From assembly GCF_011320225.1 (NCBI RefSeq), contig NZ_JAAOEN010000006.1, forward strand, positions 124,001 to 188,000: a DNA stretch of 64,000 nucleotides, read 5' to 3'. A program made the translations under genes and the position numbers. The notes below the pieces were generated by a model. That model was not told the DNA's origin and searched no databases. It was given only the letters and a program-made list of their open reading frames with translations. Below, one piece after another: positions 1 through 7,960 of the stretch. Source of the DNA: Phytoactinopolyspora limicola (lineage in GTDB: Bacteria > Actinomycetota > Actinomycetes > Jiangellales > Jiangellaceae). Each line of letters opens with the position of its first letter. The first letter of the stretch is position 1.

Positions 1-2
1 AC

Positions 3-176
3 GTGGACCTCGGGGCCCTGGGTGTCGCCGACCGCTGGGCCGACCTCGCCATCGCATCGTGGAGCACGGTGTGGAACTACGGCGCGGGTTACGAGGAGGT
101 GGTTTATGCCGGCTATGGCATCGACGCCGACCCCGCGCGCATCAGCTACTACCGCCTGCTCTGGGACCTGACTTAG
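3..176 (+). CDS. aminoglycoside phosphotransferase, C-terminal end (partial)
   Basis: The window opens inside a gene. The frame beginning GTG GAC CTC reads VDLGALGVADRWADLAIAS and ends YYRLLWDLT at the TAG at 174-176. This matches the C-terminal part of APH(3')-type aminoglycoside kinases, where the D of the VDLG segment belongs to the metal-binding DxG-like loop and the protein ends in a conserved YYRLLWDL block. Such enzymes transfer phosphate from ATP to a drug hydroxyl in the cytosol. Only 57 residues are visible, so substrate class and start are unknown. A chromosomal APH-like housekeeping kinase is the alternative. Confidence 0.8.
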   Translation: MDLGALGVADRWADLAIASWSTVWNYGAGYEEVVYAGYGIDADPARISYYRLLWDLT

Positions 177-553
177 GGCGGCGGACGCACGCGGGCTGAT
201 CGGCGGGCCCTGCTGGTCGCGCGGGCCCGGAGGCGTCGGCCTGGCACGAACGGCTTCCTCATGGCGAGGCGCAGGGGCCGCAGTAAGGCTCCTCGTTGTT
301 GCCCTGGCGACAGCATGCTTCCTTGTGGCGACGTCACTGCTGCGGTAGGGCACCTGTCGCCGCTGACGGCGAGATCTCAAATGGCGCCATGTGCTACTGT
401 TTACCTAGTTGTAATCATGTAATCCTCTTTTATCAGTTGTTTGACGTTGTTCAAGCTCGCTTTTTCCATCGAGGGCCCTCTTTTCTTCGTCTCAAGGCTA
501 TCCACGGCTTTGTTTCCTCGTGGTTCGTCATCGTGTCTGGTCTCACAACGGCG
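177..553. promoter_or_regulatory. intergenic region with AT-richer patch before the glycosyltransferase
   Basis: No convincing gene. Positions 390-490 are clearly AT-richer than the surroundings (ATG TAATCC and TTTTATCAG runs), as expected of a promoter or leader. A long open frame continues upstream of the chosen glycosyltransferase start from 296, but its translation before about codon 100 resembles no protein and is rich in Cys, Arg and Trp, so I treat it as non-coding. Confidence 0.4.
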
Positions 554-1768
554 ATGCGCCACGGACGCGTAGGTCCGGCTCCGTCTCCGTCGACAACCAG
601 CCCTTGGTGGTGCCTGTTGATATCGTTCGTCTGGTCTCCTGGAAATCCGTTGCCCGCCGGCACAGGTGGCTCGGAGAACTACACCGTTGGCCAGGTCCGT
701 GAGTTGAATCGCCGCGGGACACCGTCGCAGGTGGTGACGGTCGGGCTAGGCGCCGCTGACGGCCGGGACGATTTCGACGATGTCCCGTTCCGGTCGTTGC
801 CGACGTTGACTGAGGTCGGACAGTTGGATGGCACCGTCGTGTTCGTCAACGAGCCGCATGCGGTGCCGACCAGACGTCACTCGTACCTGATCCTGCACAA
901 CCCGCCGCCCATCCGGGAACGCGAGTGGGCATTCGCCACTGAGGGAACTCGGGACCGCACGTTGATCGCCACCAGCCAGTACGCGGCTGAGTTATGGGCG
1001 CGATTCCTCGACGTCGACGTGTCGACCATCAATGTCGTCTACCCGTTCGCCGAGCCGCAGTTTGCCGCGCAGTCCCGGCCGCGTCACTCGGGTGAGTCGA
1101 CCCGGGTGTTGTTCGCCGGGCGGCTCAGCCCGGAGAAGGGTATTTACACCCTCCTGTCCATGCTGCATATCGACATCATCGATCAAGACGCGGACCTCAC
1201 CTTCACCGTAACCACCGCTGGCGCCGACAAACCACAAGGAAAGATCATCGAACGGCTGGTCGGAGCACATCCGAGGATCTCCGTCGTCGCCACACGGAAG
1301 ACGCCGGCCGCCATGGCGAGCCTGATGGCCGACCACGACGTCGTCGTCATGCCGTCCAACAGCCAGTACTGGCACGAGACCTTCGGCATCGTCTCGATCG
1401 AAGCCCAGCACGCTGGTTGCCGGGTTATCGCCTCCGACGACGGCGGGCTGCCCGAGACCGACTGCGGTGGTGTGGTCCTGGTCCGGCCGGATGACGCCGA
1501 GGCTCTCGCCTGGGGTCTCCGGGAGGCGGTAGGTCGCGGCCCGGTGGGGCCGGCAGCCCGTAGCGCCGCCGGAGCCCGGTTCACGGTCGGGGAATCCGTC
1601 GACACACTTCTCGACGTCTTCGCCCGACCGCGGCCGGCCACCCCCGCGGCCATCATTCGGCAACTGGAAGAACTGGCCGCCCGGCCGTCGGCCGACGTCC
1701 CGAGCATCTCTGGGCGGACCGCGAAGATGCGACGCGACACGTGGGAGGTCGACGACGCATCGGTCTAG
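554..1768 (+). CDS. GT4-family glycosyltransferase
   Basis: A retaining glycosyltransferase of the GT-B fold, transferring a sugar from a nucleotide donor in the cytosol. The N-terminal acceptor-domain signature reads GTGGSENYTVGQVRELNRRG. The donor domain starts near VLFAGRLSPEKG, and the EX7E motif lies in HETFGIVSIEAQ (Glu275 and Glu283, counted from this start). The start is uncertain. ATG 554 is the nearest ATG, but homologous-looking sequence begins only at about 614-640, so CTG 614 or TTG 617, or loss of the true N-terminus, are possible. It stands alone, followed by a convergent gene 17 nt away. The acceptor cannot be predicted. Confidence 0.75.
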   Translation: MRHGRVGPAPSPSTTSPWWCLLISFVWSPGNPLPAGTGGSENYTVGQVRELNRRGTPSQVVTVGLGAADGRDDFDDVPFRSLPTLTEVGQLDGTVVFVNEPHAVPTRRHSYLILHNPPPIREREWAFATEGTRDRTLIATSQYAAELWARFLDVDVSTINVVYPFAEPQFAAQSRPRHSGESTRVLFAGRLSPEKGIYTLLSMLHIDIIDQDADLTFTVTTAGADKPQGKIIERLVGAHPRISVVATRKTPAAMASLMADHDVVVMPSNSQYWHETFGIVSIEAQHAGCRVIASDDGGLPETDCGGVVLVRPDDAEALAWGLREAVGRGPVGPAARSAAGARFTVGESVDTLLDVFARPRPATPAAIIRQLEELAARPSADVPSISGRTAKMRRDTWEVDDASV

Positions 1769-1785
1769 TTCGGTGCGGTCTTCGT

Positions 1786-2328
1786 TCAGCGAACGACGCG
1801 GAACCACAGGTTGGCCGCCTGCGGCGCATCGGTCAGGCTGAGACGTTCGAGTGTGACGTTGGTGCCGCCGGGATGGTCGAAGAGGCGCACACCGTCGCCT
1901 ATTAGTACGGGTGCGACGATGGCGAGTACTTCGTCGAGGAGTCCGGCCTCCAGGCATTGTTTGGCGACGTTGGCGCCGATGACGTTGACGTATTTGTCGC
2001 CCGCGGCTGCCTTGGCGGCGTCGACACCGCGGTGGAGGTCGCCGACGAACGTCACACCGGGAACGGGAGTGGCCGGGGGCCGGTGGGTGAGCACGAAGTG
2101 GGGCCCGTCGTAGCCGCCGCCGAACGCCTTGCCCTCTTTATCGGTGCCCTTGTGCGGGTCGTCGCCGCCGAAGGTCCGTCGGCCGACCAGCAGCGCCCCG
2201 ACCTGGGGGATGAGTTTGTCGACCGTGGTGTTGGGGCCGATGTGCTCGGTCAGCCAGGACATGTCACCGCCGGGGCCCGCGATGAATCCGTCCAGCGACA
2301 TCGTCGCCGAGTACAGCAGCTTTGCCAT
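1786..2328 (-). CDS. dihydrofolate reductase family protein (RibD C-terminal type)
   Basis: 180 residues starting MAKLLYSATMSLDGFIAG, the characteristic opening of the RibD-C/YwjB family, with the LLVGRRTFGG nucleotide-binding segment, VNVIGANVAKQCLEAGLLDE in the middle and VAPVLIGDG near the end. These proteins bind NADPH and have a DHFR fold. Their physiological substrate is usually unknown, and a true folate role is not implied. It is a monocistronic gene. A second, only distantly similar member lies at 21490-22086. The start ATG is supported by the family-typical N-terminus. Confidence 0.85.
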   Translation of the reverse strand: MAKLLYSATMSLDGFIAGPGGDMSWLTEHIGPNTTVDKLIPQVGALLVGRRTFGGDDPHKGTDKEGKAFGGGYDGPHFVLTHRPPATPVPGVTFVGDLHRGVDAAKAAAGDKYVNVIGANVAKQCLEAGLLDEVLAIVAPVLIGDGVRLFDHPGGTNVTLERLSLTDAPQAANLWFRVVR

Positions 2329-2398
2329 GGGTGATCACTCCGTCGTCTGTGTGGACACGTGTCGTGATGTTGACGAACTGCGCCCCCAAAACTCATCA

Positions 2399-2495
2399 CC
2401 CCTCCCGTCCCGCCCCTCCCCATGATCATTGGCTTTTGACTACCGGATACGGGGGGGCAAAGCCCCAGATAAAGGGGAAGGGGCGGGGCGGGAGG
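2399..2495. terminator. large imperfect GC hairpin between yigZ-like and DHFR-like genes
   Basis: Pyrimidine-rich 2401-2421 (CCTCCCGTCCCGCCCCTCCCC pattern) pairs with purine-rich 2474-2495. The stem is about 20 bp with one bulged A and one G-T-type mismatch, and there is a secondary GGGGC/GCCCC stem in the loop. It lies just downstream of the YigZ-like stop (2502, minus strand), fitting a terminator. No U-run is evident. Confidence 0.55.
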
Positions 2496-2501
2496 CGGCG
2501 G

Positions 2502-3146
2502 TTAGGTGTCGTGCCACGTGATGTCGCCGACGACGGGCCGCGCGGTGCCCTGGCTCCAGGACGCTAGATCGGCGACGATGCGGTCGACGGCCTCCACCGG
2601 CACGGCCATCGACAGGATGGCGTGATCCTGGCCGAATGACAGGCCGCCGACGGCAACCCCGTCGATCCCGGCGTTGCGCACCACGCCGTCCAGCCGACCC
2701 GCGGTGGCATGATCGACGTGGACGTCAACCTGCCGCATGAGGCGGCGTTGCCGCGTGCCCACGTGATCAAGCGCCGCGACGACGGCGGCGGAGTACGCCC
2801 GGACCAGGCCTCCAGCGCCGAGGAGAGTTCCGCCGAACCACCGGGTGACGACGGCTACCACGTCGCTCACTTCGCGGCGAACGAGTACGTCCAACATGGG
2901 GGCGCCGGCGGTGCCGGACGGTTCACCGTCGTCGCTGCTGCGCTGAACCTCGCCCGTCGGGCCGAGGCGGAACGCTGAGCAGTGGTGGCGGGCGTCCCAA
3001 TGGGTGCGCCGCGCTTCGTCGACGACGGCACGCGCGGCGTCTTCAGTGTCTACCCGGACCAGGCGGCAATGGAACCGGGACCGTTTGACCTCGATGTCGG
3101 TGGCGCCGTCCCGGGCGAGCGTGGTGTAGCGGTCCGGTTGGGGCAC
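2502..3146 (-). CDS. YigZ/IMPACT family protein (UPF0029)
   Basis: About 214 residues. The N-terminal IMPACT domain shows EVKRSRFHCRLVRV, HHCSAFRLG, SSDDGEPSGTAGAPML and VVAVVTRWFGGTLLGAGGLVRAY, all hallmarks of UPF0029. The C-terminal DUF1949 part follows (about residues 140-205). Eukaryotic IMPACT regulates translational control through Gcn2; bacterial YigZ function is not established. I chose GTG 3146 (VPQPDRYTTLARDG) because the upstream extension to 3218 does not resemble the family. It ends 7 nt from the hairpin that separates it from the DHFR-like gene. Confidence 0.88.
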   Translation of the reverse strand: MPQPDRYTTLARDGATDIEVKRSRFHCRLVRVDTEDAARAVVDEARRTHWDARHHCSAFRLGPTGEVQRSSDDGEPSGTAGAPMLDVLVRREVSDVVAVVTRWFGGTLLGAGGLVRAYSAAVVAALDHVGTRQRRLMRQVDVHVDHATAGRLDGVVRNAGIDGVAVGGLSFGQDHAILSMAVPVEAVDRIVADLASWSQGTARPVVGDITWHDT

Positions 3147-3352
3147 CCGGCCAGTGTAGGACGTGGCTGGTCGGATGGCGGGTGCTCGACATATCGCCGT
3201 GACGTACCTATCACACAACGGTCTACCGATGACGGACAGGTGGGGGAGGCGTCGGGCTGGGGTGAACGGCGTGACGTGGTGCCCCGACGTGGTGGCGACG
3301 AGGGTGTGCGTCAGGGCTCAGGAGTTCGGGGTTGATCTTGGTGGCCGTTGTG

Positions 3353-3544
3353 GATCAGATGCGCAAACGGCCGAATTCGGCTCGGTTGTGCACCTGATCG
3401 TTCTTCGTCCGCATGCTGGAGACGATCAGGTGACGTAGTTGGCTGTCGGCGCAGGTGGCGGCTCGGGAACTCCGCCTGATCGCGGTCGCCATCGACGATC
3501 AGGCGTCAAAACGACGATCAGGCGTCAAAACGACGATCAGGTGC
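3353..3544. repeat. GATCAGGYGC intergenic repeat cluster, copy A
   Basis: Seven copies of a roughly 10-bp unit in both orientations: GATCAGATGC 3353, GCACCTGATC ending 3399, GATCAGGTG 3424, CGCCTGATC ending 3481, GATCAGGCG 3497 and 3516, GATCAGGTGC 3535. Units 3497 and 3516 form a perfect 19-bp tandem (GATCAGGCGTCAAAACGAC). The last ends 6 nt before the pobA stop. The same units recur at 49945-50235. Only shadow reading frames cross this 330-bp gap (3219-3549). Confidence 0.75.
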
Positions 3545-3549
3545 GGAAG

Positions 3550-4713
3550 TTAGCCGACGTAGTTCTCCGACAGGGCGGTGGCGTAGGCGGGGGAGTCGAC
3601 GACGTTGTGTAGCTGCGCGATCTGCAGTCGGTACTGGTATGGGTCGTCGCCTGGGAATCGGTGCAGCATGGACGTCATCCACCAGGAGAAGTGCTGAGCC
3701 TGCCAGACCCGGCGTAGGGCGTCGCGGGTGTAGGAGGTGAGTAGTGTCTCGTCGCCGGTGGTGTACCAGGCGTCCAGTGCTCGGGCCATGAGCCAGACGT
3801 CGTTGACGGCGAGGTTCATGCCTTTGGCGCCGGTGGGCGGGACGATGTGAACGGCGTCGCCGGCCAGGAGTAGGCGCCCGTACTGCATGGGTTCGGTGAC
3901 GAAGCTGCGCATGGGGGTGACGCCTTTGTCGAAGATCGGCCCCCGGTTGGGTGGCCAGGGTGAGCCGCCGAGTTGGAACCGGGTGGCCAGCTCGTCCCAG
4001 ATACGTTCGTCGGGCCATTCGGCGGTGTCGGTGTCTGGTGGTACTTGGAGGTAGAGCCGCGACACCCGCTCCGAGCGCATGCTGTACAGGGCGAAGCCGT
4101 TCTCGTGTAGGCAGTAGATGAGTTCGTGGACGGCGGGGGTGGCTTCGGCCAGGATGCCGAGCCAGCTGAAGGGGTAGTCGCGTTCGTATACCGTCAGCTG
4201 GCCCGGAGGTACCGATGGCCGGCTAGTGCCGTGGAATCCGTCGCAGCCGGCGATGACGTCGCAGGTGAGCTCGTTCGCCGCTCCGCCGTGGTGAAACCGG
4301 ACCACGGGCCGATCCGAGGTCAGTCCGTCCAGCCGGACGTCGCTGACCTCGAAGCGGATGTCGCCGCCGTCGGCCAGCCGCCGAGCGACGAGGTCTTTGA
4401 CCACTTCTTGCTGGCCGTACACGGTGATGGCCCGCCCCGTCAGCTCGGTCATGGGTACGCGGTGTCCTTCGCCGCCGAAGCGCAACTCGATGCCCTCGTG
4501 TGGCAGTCCTTCGGCGTCGAGCCGGCTGCCTACTCCGGCGTCTCGCAGGATGTCGACGGTGTTCTGTTCGAGAACGCCGGCGCGGATTCGTTGTTCGATG
4601 TAGCCGCGGGTGCGGGCCTCCAGCACCACGGAGGAGATTCCATGCAGGTGAAGCAGATGGGAGAGCAGTAGGCCGGCCGGGCCGGCGCCGACGATCGCCA
4701 CCTGGGTATACAT
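3550..4713 (-). CDS. pobA: 4-hydroxybenzoate 3-monooxygenase
   Basis: A flavoprotein that hydroxylates 4-hydroxybenzoate to protocatechuate using NAD(P)H and O2. The length (387 aa) is normal for PobA. The Rossmann FAD motif is VAIVGAGPAGLL at residues 5-16. RIRAGVLEQNTVDILRDAG and IELRFGGEGHRVPMTELTG are PobA-type. The second FAD motif is LLLAGDAVHIVPPTGAKGMN. The ATG at 4713 is preceded by GTGGAGGAG, so the longer upstream frame is not used. It lies 162 nt downstream of the M20 peptidase gene with a palindrome in between. No protocatechuate pathway genes or PobR regulator are adjacent. Confidence 0.92.
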   Translation of the reverse strand: MYTQVAIVGAGPAGLLLSHLLHLHGISSVVLEARTRGYIEQRIRAGVLEQNTVDILRDAGVGSRLDAEGLPHEGIELRFGGEGHRVPMTELTGRAITVYGQQEVVKDLVARRLADGGDIRFEVSDVRLDGLTSDRPVVRFHHGGAANELTCDVIAGCDGFHGTSRPSVPPGQLTVYERDYPFSWLGILAEATPAVHELIYCLHENGFALYSMRSERVSRLYLQVPPDTDTAEWPDERIWDELATRFQLGGSPWPPNRGPIFDKGVTPMRSFVTEPMQYGRLLLAGDAVHIVPPTGAKGMNLAVNDVWLMARALDAWYTTGDETLLTSYTRDALRRVWQAQHFSWWMTSMLHRFPGDDPYQYRLQIAQLHNVVDSPAYATALSENYVG

Positions 4714-4781
4714 GGACTCCTCCACGGACGGTCGGCCGGCCACGTGGGTCCGGCTCGTTTCCGTCAGCAGTGTACGCGAGA

Positions 4782-4800
4782 GCGTTCGTTTAGTGAACGC
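4782..4800. promoter_or_regulatory. palindromic operator candidate upstream of pobA
   Basis: GCGTTC-N7-GAACGC, with perfect 6-bp arms, 69 nt upstream of the pobA ATG. The GTTCG...GAAC layout resembles IclR-family (PobR/PcaU-like) operators, although no IclR gene lies in the window. It could equally control only pobA or mark an internal promoter in the M20-pobA unit. Confidence 0.5.
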
Positions 4801-4875
4801 ATGTGCGCTTACCGCACGAGGAGGTTTGTCTCCGACGGCGGGAACCGTTGCCACCGGGGTGGCGCTGCGCCGGGT

Positions 4876-6012
4876 TCATATCGCCTGGCCGAGCCGGGTG
4901 AGCAGCGCCGCGCAGATCTCACTGCGTTGAGCCAGGGTGGGCACCTCGATGTATTCGTCCGAGGTATGCGCCCCGCCTCCCACGGCACCGAGGCCGTCGA
5001 GGGTCGCGATGCCCATCGCCGCGGTGAAGTTGCCGTCAGAACCGCCGCCCGCACGGGTGGTGGGCACCGTGACCCCGTGGGCGGCCGCCACCTCCACGTA
5101 GGACGTGACCAGGTCGGTTGCGGGAGCGGAATACGGGGGCCGGCCGGCCCGCGAGGTGAGGGCCACCGAGGTGCCGTCCACGGGCCCGGGGCCGGTCAGG
5201 CCGGTCAGCCGCTGCCGCACCTGAGCCTCGGCGGCGGCGTCGTCAAAACGGCAGTCGACGTCGACCGACGCGGCGTCGGGCACGATATTGGGCCGCGAGC
5301 CGCCCCGCGCGAGGACGGCGGTGACCGTCGCACCGTCGATGTCGCGGTCGATCGCCTGGACTCCGAGGATGGTGTGGGCGAGTGTCTCCAGGGCGTTCGC
5401 CCCGGCTTCCGGGTTGCTGCCACTGTGCGCCGCTCGCCCGGCGACGTCCAGGCGGTACCGGTGGACTCCGCGGCGGGATTCCACGATGGCGCCATTGCGC
5501 CGGGCCGCCTCGAACACCAGGGCGACGTCCTGGCCTGCGGCGGTAGCTTCGATCACCGGACGTGAAGCTGTTGAGCTGGACTCCTCGTCGCCGTTGAACA
5601 GCATCGTCAGCTCCAGCCCCGCGCGGACGTGATCGGGCAGGCTGGCGACGGCGGCGAGCATGACCACGAGGCCGGCTTTCATATCCGCGACGCCCGGCCC
5701 GAAGGCCCGTCCGTCGTTGATGGTGAACGGGCGCTCGGCGGCCGTGCCCGTAGGAAAGACGGTGTCGACGTGGCCGAGCATAATAACCCGGGTCGCCGAG
5801 GGGCGGCTTCCGGGAAGATGGGCACGGAGAACATCGGGGCCGCTGGTAGGGACGCGGCTGGCACTGAAGCCGATCTGTTTCAGGTGTGGCTCGAGGATGT
5901 CGTAGACGTCGTCGATGCCCGACGTATCTGGTGCGCTGTCGGTGTTGACGAGGTGTTCGAGGAGGGTGAGCTGGGTATGTGGATCGAGCCCGGTGGGCGT
6001 GGTGGTGGTCAT
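4876..6012 (-). CDS. M20-family metallopeptidase (glutamate carboxypeptidase/ArgE-like)
   Basis: 378 aa di-zinc hydrolase. Metal-binding and catalytic motifs are visible: GHVDTVFP (first His and Asp), GPGVADMKAG (bridging Asp), FNGDEESSS (catalytic Glu pair) and RRGVHRYRLDVAGRAAHSG at the dimerisation domain. This pattern fits the CPG2/glutamate carboxypeptidase and aminoacyl-hydrolase branch, which cleaves N-acyl amino acids or C-terminal amino acids in the cytosol. ATG 6012 has GGAGAG upstream. It is followed on the same strand by pobA. A hydroxybenzoyl amino-acid conjugate as substrate is an attractive but unproven idea. Confidence 0.85.
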   Translation of the reverse strand: MTTTTPTGLDPHTQLTLLEHLVNTDSAPDTSGIDDVYDILEPHLKQIGFSASRVPTSGPDVLRAHLPGSRPSATRVIMLGHVDTVFPTGTAAERPFTINDGRAFGPGVADMKAGLVVMLAAVASLPDHVRAGLELTMLFNGDEESSSTASRPVIEATAAGQDVALVFEAARRNGAIVESRRGVHRYRLDVAGRAAHSGSNPEAGANALETLAHTILGVQAIDRDIDGATVTAVLARGGSRPNIVPDAASVDVDCRFDDAAAEAQVRQRLTGLTGPGPVDGTSVALTSRAGRPPYSAPATDLVTSYVEVAAAHGVTVPTTRAGGGSDGNFTAAMGIATLDGLGAVGGGAHTSDEYIEVPTLAQRSEICAALLTRLGQAI

Positions 6013-6392
6013 GGTGCCTGCTCTCCGCTCCGTCGGGCCGCCGCGAGGATGAGGAAGGGTGGTTGCCGACGGAGATCAACTCTGCTGGATCGGTCATGGA
6101 CGCGAGGCATGAGGCAATGGCCGTGGGGCGCGTAGGCCGATCACCTGAGTCCTCGTTCCAGCGTGGGTCAGGCGTAATGCTGGGGCACCGTCGAAGGCTG
6201 TCGGGCCGACGGTCTGATCCCAGAGAATAGCCGCGAAGCGGTGCGGCGGACAAGTGTGGTCCACACCCGGAGAAGAACATTGCTATCGTCCTGTTATTCA
6301 TACTTGCGCTGTCTTCACCTGTACTGATCGGCTGGCGCGGCGACGAATATGGACTCTACGGTTAGCAATGGGAAGCAGAGAGGGGCGGCGCG
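6013..6392. promoter_or_regulatory. divergent control region between M20-pobA and the GntR regulator
   Basis: 380 bp without a gene. It contains the palindrome GTGTGG-T-CCACAC (6254-6266); the half-site CTGTTATTCA (6291-6300), also present in inverse orientation inside the 7871-7883 palindrome; TCCAGCGTGGGTCAGG (6157-6172), repeated exactly at 7923-7938; and CAATGGGAAGCAG (6366-6378), whose exact inverse complement lies just after the regulator (7550-7562). These shared words make it a likely regulator-binding region. Confidence 0.5.
6366..6378 (+). repeat. 13-bp inverted pair flanking the GntR gene, left copy
   Basis: CAATGGGAAGCAG. Its exact reverse complement CTGCTTCCCATTG is at 7550-7562, so the pair brackets the regulator gene (6393-7544) with 14 and 5 nt to spare. 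It may be two operators in opposite orientation or the relic ends of an inserted unit. Confidence 0.6.
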
Positions 6393-7544
6393 TTGGCATC
6401 GAGACGAACTTCTGAGCGGCGACGCCAGGCACTGGCGGAGGATCTGCGCCGGGCCTGCCGCGATGGCGAGCTGAAACCCGGCGACATGTTGCCGACGGTC
6501 CGCGAGTTGCAAGAGAAGTATCGGCTGTCGCCGCGGACGGTCACCACGGAGTTGAAGGGTTTGGTGGCCGAGGGCCTGTTGCGCACGGTGCCGCGGGTGG
6601 GGATCTTCGTGGCCGACGTCGCGGCCTCCGTGCCCGATAGCTACGTCATGCTCGTGCAGTCGGGGCAGAACGTCCGGCACCGTTCGACCACTGATCGGGT
6701 CCGGCGGGGGTTCGAGGAGCGGGTGACGGAGCTGGGTGCGGCAAGTGCCTGTATGGACATCGACCGGGCACTTCAGTTGGCGCAGGAGGACGCGTTGCCG
6801 CCGAGCTCCGGCTTCTTCCTCGCCATGCCAGACCGGGCGACGGACCTGGTTGTGTTGGGTGATGCCGCCACCGCCCGGGTTCGATGGGCGTCGATCCCCA
6901 TGGCCGGCGACTCGGCTATGACGGTGGTGGACATGGTCACCGCCGATCACGTCGACGGCGGCCGGGTGGCTACCCGCAACCTGTGGATGCGTGGCCACCG
7001 CCGGATCGCCTTTCTCGGCCTGCATACCCCCGCCGACGAACAGCCTGGTTATCACTGGTCCATGCTGCGAATGCAGGGGTGGCTCGAGGTGATGAGCCAG
7101 CATGGTGAGCGTACGGACAACCTGGTATTCCTTCCCGAGGAGCCGCCGCCGTCGTATGAGCGCCAGGCCGAGTGGGCCGCTGGGGTGGCCGACCGGCTCC
7201 TTGTCCGTCGAGACGTCACGGGTGTGGTTTGCGCCAGCCAAAATGCCGCACGTGGCCTGGTGGACGCGTTGCGTGCGGCAGAAGTGCCAATGGAGGGCTG
7301 GCCCGCGATGGTGGCCTTCGAGGACGGGACTGACCGGTTGGACGCGGGTTTGACCACCGTTCGGGTGCCCTGTGAGGACATTGGGCGGGAGGCGGCCCAG
7401 ATCTTGTGGGAGCGTCGGCACGGCCGCCTTGCCGGGCCGGCGGTCGACCGGCGGCTGCCGATGCCCATCATTCGACGAGTGGACTCGTCGGAGCCGTGGG
7501 GCACACTCACCAGCCACAGCGATGCGTCCCCCGCAGCTGGTTAG
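6393..7544 (+). CDS. GntR-type regulator with LacI-like sensor domain
   Basis: 383 aa. Residues 1-70 form a GntR winged helix (RRQALAEDLRRACRDGELKPGD, LPTVRELQEKYRLSPRTVTTELKGL). Residues from about 85 look like a periplasmic-binding-protein-type sensor as in LacI and AraR regulators (GGRVATRNLWMRGHRRIAFLG, TGVVCASQNAARGLVDALR, TTVRVPCEDIGREAAQIL). Such proteins usually bind a sugar-like ligand and repress a neighbouring catabolic operon. Start TTG 6393 has GAGAGGGG upstream and gives the family-typical N-terminus. It is very probably the regulator of the cluster starting at 7961, given the shared palindromic words in both promoter regions. Confidence 0.85.
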   Translation: MASRRTSERRRQALAEDLRRACRDGELKPGDMLPTVRELQEKYRLSPRTVTTELKGLVAEGLLRTVPRVGIFVADVAASVPDSYVMLVQSGQNVRHRSTTDRVRRGFEERVTELGAASACMDIDRALQLAQEDALPPSSGFFLAMPDRATDLVVLGDAATARVRWASIPMAGDSAMTVVDMVTADHVDGGRVATRNLWMRGHRRIAFLGLHTPADEQPGYHWSMLRMQGWLEVMSQHGERTDNLVFLPEEPPPSYERQAEWAAGVADRLLVRRDVTGVVCASQNAARGLVDALRAAEVPMEGWPAMVAFEDGTDRLDAGLTTVRVPCEDIGREAAQILWERRHGRLAGPAVDRRLPMPIIRRVDSSEPWGTLTSHSDASPAAG

Positions 7545-7566
7545 TAACACTGCTTCCCATTGTTAC
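7545..7566. repeat. 13-bp inverted pair, right copy, embedded in GTAACA-N10-TGTTAC
   Basis: CTGCTTCCCATTG (7550-7562) lies within a dyad: GTAACA at 7544-7549 pairs with TGTTAC at 7561-7566. The stop codon of the GntR gene (TAG 7542-7544) abuts the dyad. It could also act as a weak terminator. The rest of 7567-7860 shows no gene. Confidence 0.5.
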
Positions 7567-7870
7567 CCACTTTGCTGGGTGCCGTCGCATACGCGGCCGC
7601 CGTTCCGCGTGCAGAGCCGTGGGGGCGACCCGGTCCAGTCGGCTGCTTTTCGTGCCAGTCGCCCAGGGGTGTCGGGCACGGCGTGAAACGCCACAAGATC
7701 GCTGATCAGCACGGTCGTGTGGCGGCCGGCGAGTGAAGCGTGAGTGCGGCGAGTGGCCCGGTGGTGTGGGCGGCGTCGCGGACAGGTGGCGAGCAGGGGG
7801 CTGCGCTAGTGGTCGCGACGGGCCGAGTTGCGTGCGGTGTTGAAGTGTCTCCAAGGTGCGTTATCTGTTC

Positions 7871-7891
7871 GTTATTGAATAACAGTTGACA
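7871..7891 (+). promoter_or_regulatory. operator palindrome and -35 box for the transport/catabolic cluster
   Basis: GTTATT-G-AATAAC (7871-7883) is a perfect palindrome, immediately followed by TTGACA (7886-7891), a consensus -35 box. A repressor bound here would block RNA polymerase. Its right half reads CTGTTATTCA on the minus strand, the same word as at 6291-6300 upstream of the regulator gene. No clear -10 box is visible. Confidence 0.55.
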
Positions 7892-7960
7892 CGCATACGA
7901 ATGCAGAGCCAGACTCTCTGCATCCAGCGTGGGTCAGGAGCGACGAGCAGAGGAGTAGCG

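Noticed and set aside
992-1957. 321-codon minus-strand open frame opposite the glycosyltransferase
   Set aside because: GC-driven shadow: Arg/Gly/His-rich translation with no family features, spanning two real genes on both strands.
3497-3544. CRISPR-like short regular repeats
   Set aside because: Units are only 19 bp with no unique spacers and no cas genes; they belong to the GATCAGGYGC family.
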